From Planctomycetota bacterium (GTDB taxonomy: Bacteria; Planctomycetota; JACOTG01), in assembly GCA_016178505.1 (NCBI GenBank), contig JACOTG010000162.1, positions 1 through 34,224 on the forward strand: a stretch of DNA of 34,224 nt, read 5' to 3'. Each line of letters opens with the position of its first letter. The stretch's first letter is position 1. The notes beneath the pieces were generated by a model. The model was not told the DNA's origin and did not search any database. It saw nothing but the letters and a program-made list of their open reading frames with translations. This document shows positions 8,061 to 15,955 of this stretch, one piece after another. Position numbers and translations under genes: made by a program.

Positions 8061-10999
8061 CTCGGGCCTCCTCGACCGCCGGCGGTCGTCGACGAGCCGG
8101 AGGCTGGCGAGGGGGGGCCGGCGCCGTGCGCGTCGAACGAGAGCGGAGCCTTCCACGCCGATCGCAGTGCCTCGATCGGCTCGTCGAGCACGGACTTGCC
8201 CGAAGCTCCGATCGCGCGAACTCGTCGATCGGCCGTGGTCGTTCCGATCCACGCGAACGGGATTCCGGCGAGATTTCGCTCGAACGAAGCGGCGCGCGCT
8301 TCCGCCACTTCGACGACGAATCGTGAGTTCGACTCCGAGAAGAGCACGACATCGTCGCGCATTCCCGTTGGCGACGTGGGGACGCGTCGCAAGTCCACGT
8401 CTGCGCCGAGGTCGCCGGCGAACGCCATCTCGGCGATGGCGACGGCGAGACCGCCTTCGGAGCAGTCGTGGCAGGATCGGACGGTTGCACTCGCCGTGGC
8501 GCGCGCCATCGCCTGGAGGACCCGGCGAGCGTACGCGAGCCGAACTTGCGGGACCGTGCCCGTGCGGATTCCGCGAAGTCTCGCATAATGCGAGCCGCCG
8601 AGCTCCGCGCGCGTCTCACCGACGACGTAGAGGCGATTCCCGGCGCTCTTGAGATCCATCGTGACCGCGAGTCGCACGTCCTCGAGGATGCCGAGCGCGG
8701 AGATGAGCAGCGTCGGCGGGACGATGATCGTCCCGTCTGCGGTGTTGAATTCGTTGTTGAGGCTGTCCTTTCCCGAGATGAACGGAGTGCCGTACGAAAC
8801 CGCCGCGTCGTAGCAGGCGCGCGCGGCGAGGACGAGCGCGCCCAACTCTTCGGGTCGATCGCAGCTCCCCCACGAGAAGTTGTCGAGGAGCGCGACCTGA
8901 TCCAGGCTGCCGCCGACGGCGACGACGTTTCTCAGGGCCTCGTCGATCGCGCTTGCCGCCATCGCGTACGGATCGAGATCGCCGTAACAGGGGTTCATGC
9001 CGTTCGCGACGACGATTCCGCGCGTCGAGCCGAGCACGGGCAAGAGCACGCAGGCATCGCCGGGACCGTCGTTGTGCACGCCCTGAAGCGGCTTCACGAC
9101 GACGCCGCCCTGCACTTCGTGATCGTATTGTCGAATGATCCATTCTTTGCTCGAGACGTTCGGCGACGACAGGATCGAGCGCACGGTGTCGCCCCAGTCC
9201 TCGCGCGGCTCCGGCAAGTCCTGCACGGCCTCCGAACGAAGCGGGCGACGTGCCTTCTTCGAAACGCGCGGCAATCCGTGGTGCAGGAATTCCATGTCGA
9301 GGTCGGCGACGAGGTTTCCCGCGTACAGAACCCGCAAGCGCCGATCGCCCGTGAACCGCCCGATCGAAAGGGCCTCGACTTCCTCGGACGCGCACAGCGT
9401 GAGGATCGCGTCGACGTTTTCGGGAGGCACGGCGAGGACCATGCGCTCCTGCGCTTCGGACAGCCAGATCTCGGCCGGAGAGAGGCCTTCGTACTTGAGC
9501 GGCACGCGCTCCAGCTCGACCGACGCGCCGACTTTCTCACCCATTTCTCCCACCGCGGAGCTGAAGCCTCCGGCCCCGCAGTCGGTGATCGAACGGTAGA
9601 GGTTTCGCGCGCGCGCTTCGAGGAGAGCGTCTTGGACCTTTCTTTCCGTGATGGCGTTTCCGATCTGCACTGCGCCGCCGGAGACGACCTCGCTCGTCTC
9701 GTGAAGCTCGGCCGACGAGAACGTGGCGCCGCCGATGCCGTCGCGTCCCGTTCGCCCGCCCACGACGACGATCGCGTCGCCCGGCTTCACTTCCTTCTGC
9801 GCGGCGTCCCGTGGGAGGAGTCCGACGGTGCCGCAGAACACGAGCGGGTTGCCGACGTATCGTTCGTCGAAGAACACGGCGCCGTTCGCCGTAGGTATGC
9901 CCATGCGATTTCCGTAGTCGCGAACGCCGGACACGACACCACGCATCACGTGTCGCGGATGCAACGCGCCGCGCGGCACGCGATCGGCCGGCATGTCGAT
10001 CGGCCCGAAGCAGAAGACGTCGGTGTTCAGGATCGGCTTCGCGCCGAGTCCCGTCCCGAGCACGTCGCGGACGACGCCGCCGATCCCGGTCCCGGCGCCG
10101 CCGTAAGGCTCGATGGCGCTCGGATGATTGTGAGTCTCCACCTTGAAGCAGACGTCATTCGCATCGTCGAACCGCACCACGCCCGCGTTGTCCTTGAACA
10201 CCGACACGCACCACGGGCGATTCAACTCGGTCGTCGCTCTCATGATCGTCGTACGCAGGAGATTGTCGATGCGTTCGCCCTCGAACTCGATGGGGCCGGT
10301 GAACGTCTTGTGCTTGCAGTGCTCCGACCAGGTCTGAGCGATCGTGAGAACTTCGACGTCCGTCGGATCGCGTCCGAGCGCTTCGAAGTGACCTCGGATC
10401 GCCCGCATCTCTTCCACGCTCAGCGACAGCGAGAGGTCGCGGCTCAGCTTTCGAAGCTCGTCGTCGCTCGCCGATCGAAGGGCAATCTCCACGCGACGAA
10501 AGACGTAGGCTGCGGGCTTCGCGAACAACGACAGCTCCGGGGCGGGTCCGACGAGCACGTCCTCGATCACTTCGTTCGCGAGAACCCGCCGGCCGAGATC
10601 GAGTGCGTCACCGGCGGCGAGCCCGAAGAGAAAGTACTTGCGGACGAGCCGCACCGAGCCGATCCGCAATCCGAGGTCGCGAATGGCAAGCATCGCGCTA
10701 TCCTCGACGGGCTCCATCACACCGGACTTCTTCGCGACGAGGAGTTCCACGACGTCGTCGGACGGCGCAGGCAACGGATCGTCGACGGTAGCCACGTCGA
10801 CGACGGGATCGGCGAGCAGTTCTCGCGCGACGCGTAGCGCCGCATCGCGGTCGAACGAACCTTCGAAGAGATAGACGTGGACGCTGCGCACGGCGGTGAG
10901 GTTTCGGAACCCCAGCTCTCCGGCCTCGGCGAGAATCGCGTCCCCGGCTGGGTCTGGAAGATCGGGCCGACGCGCAACCTCCACGCGAAAGATGGTCAT
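8057..10999 (-). CDS. purL: Phosphoribosylformylglycinamidine synthase PurL with fused PurS-like N-terminus
   Basis: This is the ATP-dependent synthetase subunit that converts FGAR and ammonia to FGAM. It has 980 residues, much longer than the roughly 740 of the small PurL used with separate PurS and PurQ, and shorter than the roughly 1300 of the single-chain enzyme. The extra N-terminus holds two PurS-like units (about 1-75 and 83-152), which would replace free PurS. The helical linker and SEHCKHKTF (225-233) are followed by VETHNHPSAIEP and GAGTGIGGVVRD of the AIR-synthase-type ATP fold; the second half repeats this fold. ATG 10999 has a GGGGTGA-like site upstream. tyrA lies upstream on the same strand and purQ overlaps downstream. 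Confidence 0.96.
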   Translation of the reverse strand: MTIFRVEVARRPDLPDPAGDAILAEAGELGFRNLTAVRSVHVYLFEGSFDRDAALRVARELLADPVVDVATVDDPLPAPSDDVVELLVAKKSGVMEPVEDSAMLAIRDLGLRIGSVRLVRKYFLFGLAAGDALDLGRRVLANEVIEDVLVGPAPELSLFAKPAAYVFRRVEIALRSASDDELRKLSRDLSLSLSVEEMRAIRGHFEALGRDPTDVEVLTIAQTWSEHCKHKTFTGPIEFEGERIDNLLRTTIMRATTELNRPWCVSVFKDNAGVVRFDDANDVCFKVETHNHPSAIEPYGGAGTGIGGVVRDVLGTGLGAKPILNTDVFCFGPIDMPADRVPRGALHPRHVMRGVVSGVRDYGNRMGIPTANGAVFFDERYVGNPLVFCGTVGLLPRDAAQKEVKPGDAIVVVGGRTGRDGIGGATFSSAELHETSEVVSGGAVQIGNAITERKVQDALLEARARNLYRSITDCGAGGFSSAVGEMGEKVGASVELERVPLKYEGLSPAEIWLSEAQERMVLAVPPENVDAILTLCASEEVEALSIGRFTGDRRLRVLYAGNLVADLDMEFLHHGLPRVSKKARRPLRSEAVQDLPEPREDWGDTVRSILSSPNVSSKEWIIRQYDHEVQGGVVVKPLQGVHNDGPGDACVLLPVLGSTRGIVVANGMNPCYGDLDPYAMAASAIDEALRNVVAVGGSLDQVALLDNFSWGSCDRPEELGALVLAARACYDAAVSYGTPFISGKDSLNNEFNTADGTIIVPPTLLISALGILEDVRLAVTMDLKSAGNRLYVVGETRAELGGSHYARLRGIRTGTVPQVRLAYARRVLQAMARATASATVRSCHDCSEGGLAVAIAEMAFAGDLGADVDLRRVPTSPTGMRDDVVLFSESNSRFVVEVAEARAASFERNLAGIPFAWIGTTTADRRVRAIGASGKSVLDEPIEALRSAWKAPLSFDAHGAGPPSPASGSSTTAGGRGGPR

Positions 11000-11012
11000 C
11001 CGTTGTCACCCC

Positions 11013-11026
11013 ACATCGTTCGATGT
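11013..11026. repeat. Perfect palindrome just upstream of purL
   Basis: ACATCG and CGATGT flank a central TT, 14 to 27 bases before the purL start codon. It could be a repressor site or a leader hairpin that covers the ribosome site. It does not match the E. coli PurR operator. One or two such palindromes are expected by chance in a window of this size. Confidence 0.25.
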
Positions 11027-11052
11027 TTGGACTTCGATCCTCTCGCCTGTTT

Positions 11053-11070
11053 CCGAGCGGTGTCGCTCGG
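11053..11070. repeat. Hairpin between tyrA and purL
   Basis: CCGAGCG and CGCTCGG form a perfect 7-base stem with a 4-base loop. It lies about 50 bases after the tyrA stop on the minus strand. The three bases after it are AAA, not T, so it is not a classic terminator; it may be an attenuator or mRNA-end hairpin. Confidence 0.3.
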
Positions 11071-11118
11071 TCGTGCGTCTCGGGTCCGGAGAGCGCTGCG
11101 CGCGAGATCGTCGTTGGG

Positions 11119-11997
11119 TCAGCGAGCCGCCCACTCGCCCGACCAGTCGTCCCGGCGACGCCGGGCGCTTCGAAGCGCGCGTGCCAGCGCACTCGAATCC
11201 TCTCTCTCGAGAAGCTGAACGAACCATTCTAGGTCTGCGCGGAGCCAATGCAAGGACCGCAGGACCTCGTCGCGGTTGTCGAGGAGGATGTCGACCCACA
11301 GGCCCGATTCCGAAGCGGCGACGCGCGTTGCATCGCGAAGGGCGGGACCCGCGAATGCTCGCATCGACGGCTCGAGACCGCGCGCCAGAAGCGAGGCGAC
11401 GACGAAGGGCAAATGACTCGTGCGCGCAACGCATCGATCGTGCTCGCGCGCGCCGACGACGAACGGACGAAGTCCGAGACTCGACCAGAACTGCACGATG
11501 CGACGCACGATTGGCGCCGGCGTGCCGGACTTGGGAGTGACGGGGCAAAGGGCGCCCTCGAGGAGATCGGGGGTCGCGGCGTCCAGCCCGGAGCGCTCCG
11601 AACCCGCCAGCGGATGCGCAGGGACGAACCAAGGGCCGTTCGGGCGCGGCCGCGGAATCGCATCGACGATGCTACGCTTCGTGCTTGCCGTGTCCGTAGC
11701 CACGCACCCGGCGCGAAGCCCGCGGAGGACCCGCGGGACCATCGCGGCGAGCGAGCGCGGCGGAACGGCGAGTACGAGAACGTCGGAGCAGGCGGCGACG
11801 TCGTCGATCGAGCCGGCGTGGTCGACGATCCCGCGCCGCCTCGCGCGTGCGAGCGAAGCGGGGTCACGGTCGGCAGCGACGATTCGTCGAACGGCCCGAT
11901 GCCGCCGCGCCGCGAGCGCAACGGCTCCGCCGATGAGGCCGATGCCGACGATGCCAAGCGTCTTCTGGGCGTGCTTGGGTCTTCGCGAGTCGCTCAC
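11119..11997 (-). CDS. tyrA: Prephenate/arogenate dehydrogenase TyrA
   Basis: TyrA oxidatively decarboxylates prephenate (or arogenate) to 4-hydroxyphenylpyruvate (or tyrosine) with NAD(P). In the 292-residue form from GTG 11997 the Rossmann motif GIGLIGG lies at 18-24, the family HPLAGSE with the catalytic-site His at 128, and ARTSHLPF in the helical C-terminal dimer domain. There is no chorismate mutase or ACT domain. An AGGAGG sits 14 bases upstream of the GTG, slightly far; an ATG at 12111 is also open but adds about 38 residues unlike the family. It is divergent from accA and upstream of purL. Cofactor and substrate preference cannot be read from the sequence. Confidence 0.92.
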   Translation of the reverse strand: MSDSRRPKHAQKTLGIVGIGLIGGAVALAARRHRAVRRIVAADRDPASLARARRRGIVDHAGSIDDVAACSDVLVLAVPPRSLAAMVPRVLRGLRAGCVATDTASTKRSIVDAIPRPRPNGPWFVPAHPLAGSERSGLDAATPDLLEGALCPVTPKSGTPAPIVRRIVQFWSSLGLRPFVVGAREHDRCVARTSHLPFVVASLLARGLEPSMRAFAGPALRDATRVAASESGLWVDILLDNRDEVLRSLHWLRADLEWFVQLLEREDSSALARALRSARRRRDDWSGEWAAR

Positions 11998-12145
11998 GGC
12001 TCTGCCGTTGGCCTCCTGCGTGCCTCCGATTCTGGATCGTTTGGAAGCGGCATTGTGGTCGCGAAAGGAGGGAGTTCCAGAGAAAAGAGCGGTTGTGCGC
12101 GAGCCTTCCATCGCCCGGAGTGTGCTGCTAGCATCTGCGCCGATC

Positions 12146-13123
12146 ATGGCAAAGGCAAAGAAGACCGAAACGCCGCAACGCGACGGGCTCGACTTCGAGC
12201 GGCCGATCCACGAGCTCGAACAACGGATCGCCGAGCTGGAACAGCTGGCCTCGCAGCACGGCGTCGACCTCTCCGGAGAGATTGGACCGCTGAAGTCGCG
12301 CCTCTCGGCGATGATCGACGAGACGTTCCAGAACCTCACGCCTTGGCAGCGAGTTGCCGTCGCGCGCCATCCGCAACGTCCGGTCGTTTCCGACTTCATC
12401 GCAGGCATGCTCGACGACTTCTACGAGCTCCACGGTGATCGAGCATACGGCGACGACAAGGCGATCGTGTCGGGGTTTGCTCGCATCGGACGCGAACGGT
12501 TCCTGCTCGTCGGCCATCGAAAAGGGAAGTCGACGAAGGAAAAGATCGCCTGCAATTTCGGTTCGGCGCAGCCCGAGGGATATCGAAAGGCGCTCGCAAA
12601 GATGCACGTCGCCGAGCGATTCAATCTGCCGATCGTCACGCTGATCGACACGCCCGGCGCCTATCCGGGCATCGGGGCCGAGGAACGCGGACAGGCGCAC
12701 GCGATCGCGAAGAACATCCTCGAAATGGCGGGGATCCGCGTGCCCATCATTTGCATCGTCATCGGCGAAGGGGGCTCGGGCGGCGCGCTCGGCATCGGCG
12801 TCGGGGACCGAGTGGCGATGCTCGAGCACGCCTATTACTCCGTGATCTCGCCGGAGGGGTGCGCGGCGATCCTTTGGAAGAGCGCCGACATGAAGCCGCA
12901 GGCGGCCGCGGCGCTCAAGCTCACGAGCAAGGACCTGCTCGGGCTCGACATCATCGACGACATCGTTCCGGAGCCGCCCGGAGGGGCGCATCGGGATGCG
13001 AAGGCCATGTGCCGCACTCTCGGGGACAAGATCGTCGAGTACCTGCGCCAACTACGGCCCGTTCCCGTGGAAACGCTCCTTCAGCAGAGGTTCGAGAAGT
13101 TCCGAACGATGGCTCAACCCTGA
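12146..13123 (+). CDS. accA: Acetyl-CoA carboxylase carboxyltransferase subunit alpha
   Basis: AccA pairs with AccD to move the carboxyl group from biotin to acetyl-CoA, giving malonyl-CoA for fatty-acid synthesis. The 325-residue protein is of normal length. It has the N-terminal helix ERPIHELEQRIAELE, then the crotonase-type core with DRAYGDDKAIVSG, LIDTPGAYPGIGAEERGQ, IGEGGSGGALGIG and YYSVISPEGCAAILWK. These are all family signatures. No ribosome site precedes the ATG. A weak TTCCAT-17-TAGCAT pair at 12106-12134 would put the transcript start near 12141, nearly leaderless. accD is not in the window. Confidence 0.97.
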   Translation: MAKAKKTETPQRDGLDFERPIHELEQRIAELEQLASQHGVDLSGEIGPLKSRLSAMIDETFQNLTPWQRVAVARHPQRPVVSDFIAGMLDDFYELHGDRAYGDDKAIVSGFARIGRERFLLVGHRKGKSTKEKIACNFGSAQPEGYRKALAKMHVAERFNLPIVTLIDTPGAYPGIGAEERGQAHAIAKNILEMAGIRVPIICIVIGEGGSGGALGIGVGDRVAMLEHAYYSVISPEGCAAILWKSADMKPQAAAALKLTSKDLLGLDIIDDIVPEPPGGAHRDAKAMCRTLGDKIVEYLRQLRPVPVETLLQQRFEKFRTMAQP

Positions 13124-13348
13124 TTCGGCGATCCTGCACCGAAGGGGCACGTGGCGTTCTGGTCCGTTTTTCGCGGAGGAGTATCCAACACCTCGACGCC
13201 ACCGGCCGTAGGCTTTGCCCTGTATGAATCTCGACTTCCACGCAGAATGCAGAGAACGAATCCAACGGTCGGGTCCCGGGGACGACGCATCACCCGCCAG
13301 GGTGCGCGCGATCTCACCGGTCGCCCCGGATTCCAGGAGGGCTCGGTC

Positions 13349-14677
13349 ATGAAGAATCGGCATGCGTTTTCGTTTCTCGCTGGCTCGTCGGCGCTCGCGC
13401 TCGCCAGCATCGTTGCGGGCCCGGCGATTGCTCAGGTTCGAGTGGAATCGGGATCCGCGGGGGCCGCTCCCTTGCGGATCGAGCAGTCGAAGCCCGTCGA
13501 GCGCGCCGCGGCGGCCGAAGATCGCGCCTGGCTCGGGATCACGGTCGCGGCGCTCGAAGACGAGCAGCGCGGCCAAAACGAGATCCCGGCAGGCGTCGGC
13601 ATCCGAGTCGATTCGGTCGAGCCCGGATCGCCCGCGGCGAAGGCGAAACTTCGCGCGGGGGACATCATCGTGCAGCTCGACAACGATGAGGTGAAGGGCG
13701 TGGACGGACTTCTCACGCTGGTTCAAGGCCACAAGCCGGGCGACGAAGTGAAAATCTGGTATTTCCGCGGGAGCCACAAGCGGACCGCCAACGCGACCCT
13801 CGCGTCGGTGAGCGATCGAACGGCGAAGGTCGAGCGTCGCGAAGAGACGCCGCGCGAGGAAACGAAGGCCACGAAGAAAGAGGCCGAAGAGAAGCACGAG
13901 CACAAGGCCGAGGCGAAGGGCGAGTCGGAAGCGACCAAAGCGTCGGGCCCCGGTTTCCTTGGCGTGATGGTGCAGCCCCTCTCGGAAGATCGACGCAAGG
14001 AACTGGAGATCGAAACCGCGGCCGGCGTCGAGATTCAAAGCATCGTGCCGGGTTCGCCCGCGGAAAAGGCAGGCTTGAAGAGCGGCGACGTGATCTTGGA
14101 GGTCAATGGTTCGTCGGTCGGAGACGCGGCCGAGCTCGTCGCGAAGATCGGATCGATGAAAGCCGGCGACAAGGTCGAGATCGTGCGCGTTCGCGATCAC
14201 GAATCGAAGAAGATGAAGGTGACCCTCGGCTCGCGGCCGGAGAACATCGAATCGTTGCCGCCGATGCCGACGGAGGAGGGCGCACCTCCAATCGCGCGGC
14301 GTCCGGAAAAGACAGAGAAGCCGCCGGCGGAAAAGCCGTCGCCGCAGCCGAAAAAGACCGACGAAGCTCGGAAGGGAGCCTGGCTCGGAGTCGAGTTGGC
14401 CGCGCTCGAGCTCAGCTCGGAAGTGCGGGAGATCATGGGTCTCGAGGAGGGCGAGGGCGTTCGCATCGACCGCGTCGTCGACGACTCGCCCGCGGCGAAG
14501 GCCGGACTCCAGAAGAACGACGTCGTGTTGCGAGTCGACGGAACCAAGGTCGGATCGCAAAAAGAAATCGGTGAAATCCTGGGCAAGGCTTCGGCCGGTC
14601 AATCGGTGTCGATGGAGGTGCTGCGGAAGGGCAAGCGCGAGAACGTTTCGGTGACGCTCGGCTCGCGCACCCGCTGA
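13349..14677 (+). CDS. Exported protein with three PDZ domains
   Basis: The 442-residue product has a signal peptide ending near AIA (residues 26-28) and three PDZ domains at about 60-152, 202-294 and 344-437. Each has the PDZ loop order xLGV/I, then SPAAKAKLRAGDIIV, SPAEKAGLKSGDVIL or SPAAKAGLQKNDVVL. Between them are charged or proline-rich linkers (about 158-200 rich in Glu/Lys/His, 300-342 rich in Pro/Lys). There is no protease domain, so it probably binds peptide ends or C-termini in the envelope as a scaffold. ATG 13349 has AGGAGG at 13335-13340 with an 8-base spacer. The 225 bases after accA (13124-13348) hold no gene and may contain its promoter. The sigma-factor gene begins 35 bases downstream. 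Confidence 0.88.
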   Translation: MKNRHAFSFLAGSSALALASIVAGPAIAQVRVESGSAGAAPLRIEQSKPVERAAAAEDRAWLGITVAALEDEQRGQNEIPAGVGIRVDSVEPGSPAAKAKLRAGDIIVQLDNDEVKGVDGLLTLVQGHKPGDEVKIWYFRGSHKRTANATLASVSDRTAKVERREETPREETKATKKEAEEKHEHKAEAKGESEATKASGPGFLGVMVQPLSEDRRKELEIETAAGVEIQSIVPGSPAEKAGLKSGDVILEVNGSSVGDAAELVAKIGSMKAGDKVEIVRVRDHESKKMKVTLGSRPENIESLPPMPTEEGAPPIARRPEKTEKPPAEKPSPQPKKTDEARKGAWLGVELAALELSSEVREIMGLEEGEGVRIDRVVDDSPAAKAGLQKNDVVLRVDGTKVGSQKEIGEILGKASAGQSVSMEVLRKGKRENVSVTLGSRTR

Positions 14678-14712
14678 GCGATCCGACCCGATTCGAGTGC
14701 GGAGGTATACTC

Positions 14713-15363
14713 GTGGCCCACGAACTGGCGATTGCGCTGCGCGAGAAGGAATGGCGGGTGCTCGCACACCCGGAGCGACGACAGCCCTCGATGGCTCAGG
14801 CGGAAGACCCGGACATCGACGTGCTTCGTCGTTGTCAGGCCGGCGACGAGTCGGCGTATCGCGAACTCCTCGAACGCTACCAGAAGCGTGCGTTCTGGAT
14901 CGCCTACAACTTGATCCATGACGTCGAGGAATCGCGCGACTTGGCGCAGGAAGCGTTCGTCCGCGTCTTTCGGTCGATCCACTCCTACGATCCGGCGCGC
15001 AGCTTCTACACGTGGCTCTATCGGATCGTGATGAACCTGGCGATCGATCACCTTCGCAAACGATCGGTCGACAAGTCGACGGCCGTGGAGAGCCAGATCC
15101 TCTCCGAGAACTTCGCCGGCGGAGCGATGCCGGATCGCACCCTGCAGGACCGGGAGCTGGGCGATCGCATCGAGTCGGTGCTGTCGCAGCTTCCGTCGAA
15201 GTACCGCGCGGTGATCCTCATGCGCGACATCGACGAGATGTCGTGCAAGGACATCGCGAAGATCGTGAATTGCACGCATGCCACCGTCCGTTGGAGACTT
15301 CACAAGGCGCGAAAGCTCTTCCGCGAAACGTGGGAGAGGCGATACGCGCGGGAGCAGTCTTAG
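14713..15363 (+). CDS. RpoE-type (ECF) RNA polymerase sigma factor
   Basis: ECF sigma factors direct RNA polymerase to stress promoters and are held inactive by a partner anti-sigma factor. In the 216-residue product, region 2 spans about 37-115 with DLAQEAFVRVFRSI, SFYTWLYRIVMNLAIDHLRK; region 4 spans about 152-206 with LPSKYRAVILMRDIDEMSCKDIA and the helix-turn-helix TVRWRLHKARKLFRE. Regions 1 and 3 are absent, as expected. The GTG start at 14713 is fixed by GGAGG at 14701-14705 with a 7-base spacer; a later ATG at 14791 has no ribosome site. The stop is three bases before the anti-sigma gene. I cannot assign a particular ECF group. Confidence 0.95.
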   Translation: MAHELAIALREKEWRVLAHPERRQPSMAQAEDPDIDVLRRCQAGDESAYRELLERYQKRAFWIAYNLIHDVEESRDLAQEAFVRVFRSIHSYDPARSFYTWLYRIVMNLAIDHLRKRSVDKSTAVESQILSENFAGGAMPDRTLQDRELGDRIESVLSQLPSKYRAVILMRDIDEMSCKDIAKIVNCTHATVRWRLHKARKLFRETWERRYAREQS

Positions 15364-15366
15364 CCC

Positions 15367-15954
15367 ATGTCCGAATGTCGTCAGTATTCGCGCTCGATCC
15401 GGCTCTTCGTCAGCGGCGATCTCGACGAGGCGCCGTCCGATCGGCTTCGCGCTCACCTCACGGAGTGCGAGGATTGCGCCGTTGCGGTCGCGCGCTACCG
15501 CGAGGATCGACGGTTGCTCGCCCGCTACGCTCGCATCGTTCGGTCGGAAATCGATCCCATCGCCGGCGAGGATTGGTGGGAGGAGATCCGGGGTCGCGTC
15601 GGGAATTTGGATGCGGCGTCGGCTCGCGTTCGGCGACTGAGCGGCGCGCGCACTTGGGCGATGGCGGCCGGCCTGCTGGTTGCCGCGGTCATCGGCTTCG
15701 GGATCGCCGATTTGTCCATGAGGCCGCGCGTCGTTCCATCCGACAGCTCGCCGGGGCCTTCGTTCGTCTACCCGGGCGGGTTCGGCTCGGAACCGGTTTC
15801 GTATCCGATCCAGAACTTCAGCCGTCCATTCGTACCGCAGGGTTTCGAGCTGGACGTCGACGAGACGCCGAGCACGTCCGCGCCGGATGGCCAGCCCGGA
15901 CCGCGCCCGCGGGTGCGATTGCTCGCTCCTCCTCCTCGATCCGAAAACTACTGA
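15367..15954 (+). CDS. Membrane anti-sigma factor with zinc-binding HxxxCxxC motif
   Basis: The 195-residue product begins with the small helical anti-sigma fold: Cys4, then His30, Cys34 and Cys37 in HLTECEDC, the zinc-associated anti-sigma pattern. A single membrane helix lies at about 97-115. The C-terminal 80 residues are outside the membrane and rich in Pro and Ser, with no recognised sensor domain. Known members bind the cognate sigma factor through the N-terminus and release it after proteolysis or redox change. It starts three bases after the sigma gene, with GGGAG twelve bases upstream. Its stop is one base from the start of the pseudo-HtrA gene. Confidence 0.88.
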   Translation: MSECRQYSRSIRLFVSGDLDEAPSDRLRAHLTECEDCAVAVARYREDRRLLARYARIVRSEIDPIAGEDWWEEIRGRVGNLDAASARVRRLSGARTWAMAAGLLVAAVIGFGIADLSMRPRVVPSDSSPGPSFVYPGGFGSEPVSYPIQNFSRPFVPQGFELDVDETPSTSAPDGQPGPRPRVRLLAPPPRSENY

Positions 15955-15955
15955 A

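Noticed and set aside
8468..10837. 789-codon open frame on the plus strand opposite purL
   Set aside because: It is the antisense of purL in a high-GC region, with Arg/Asp-rich composition and no family signature; purL motifs run through the whole interval.
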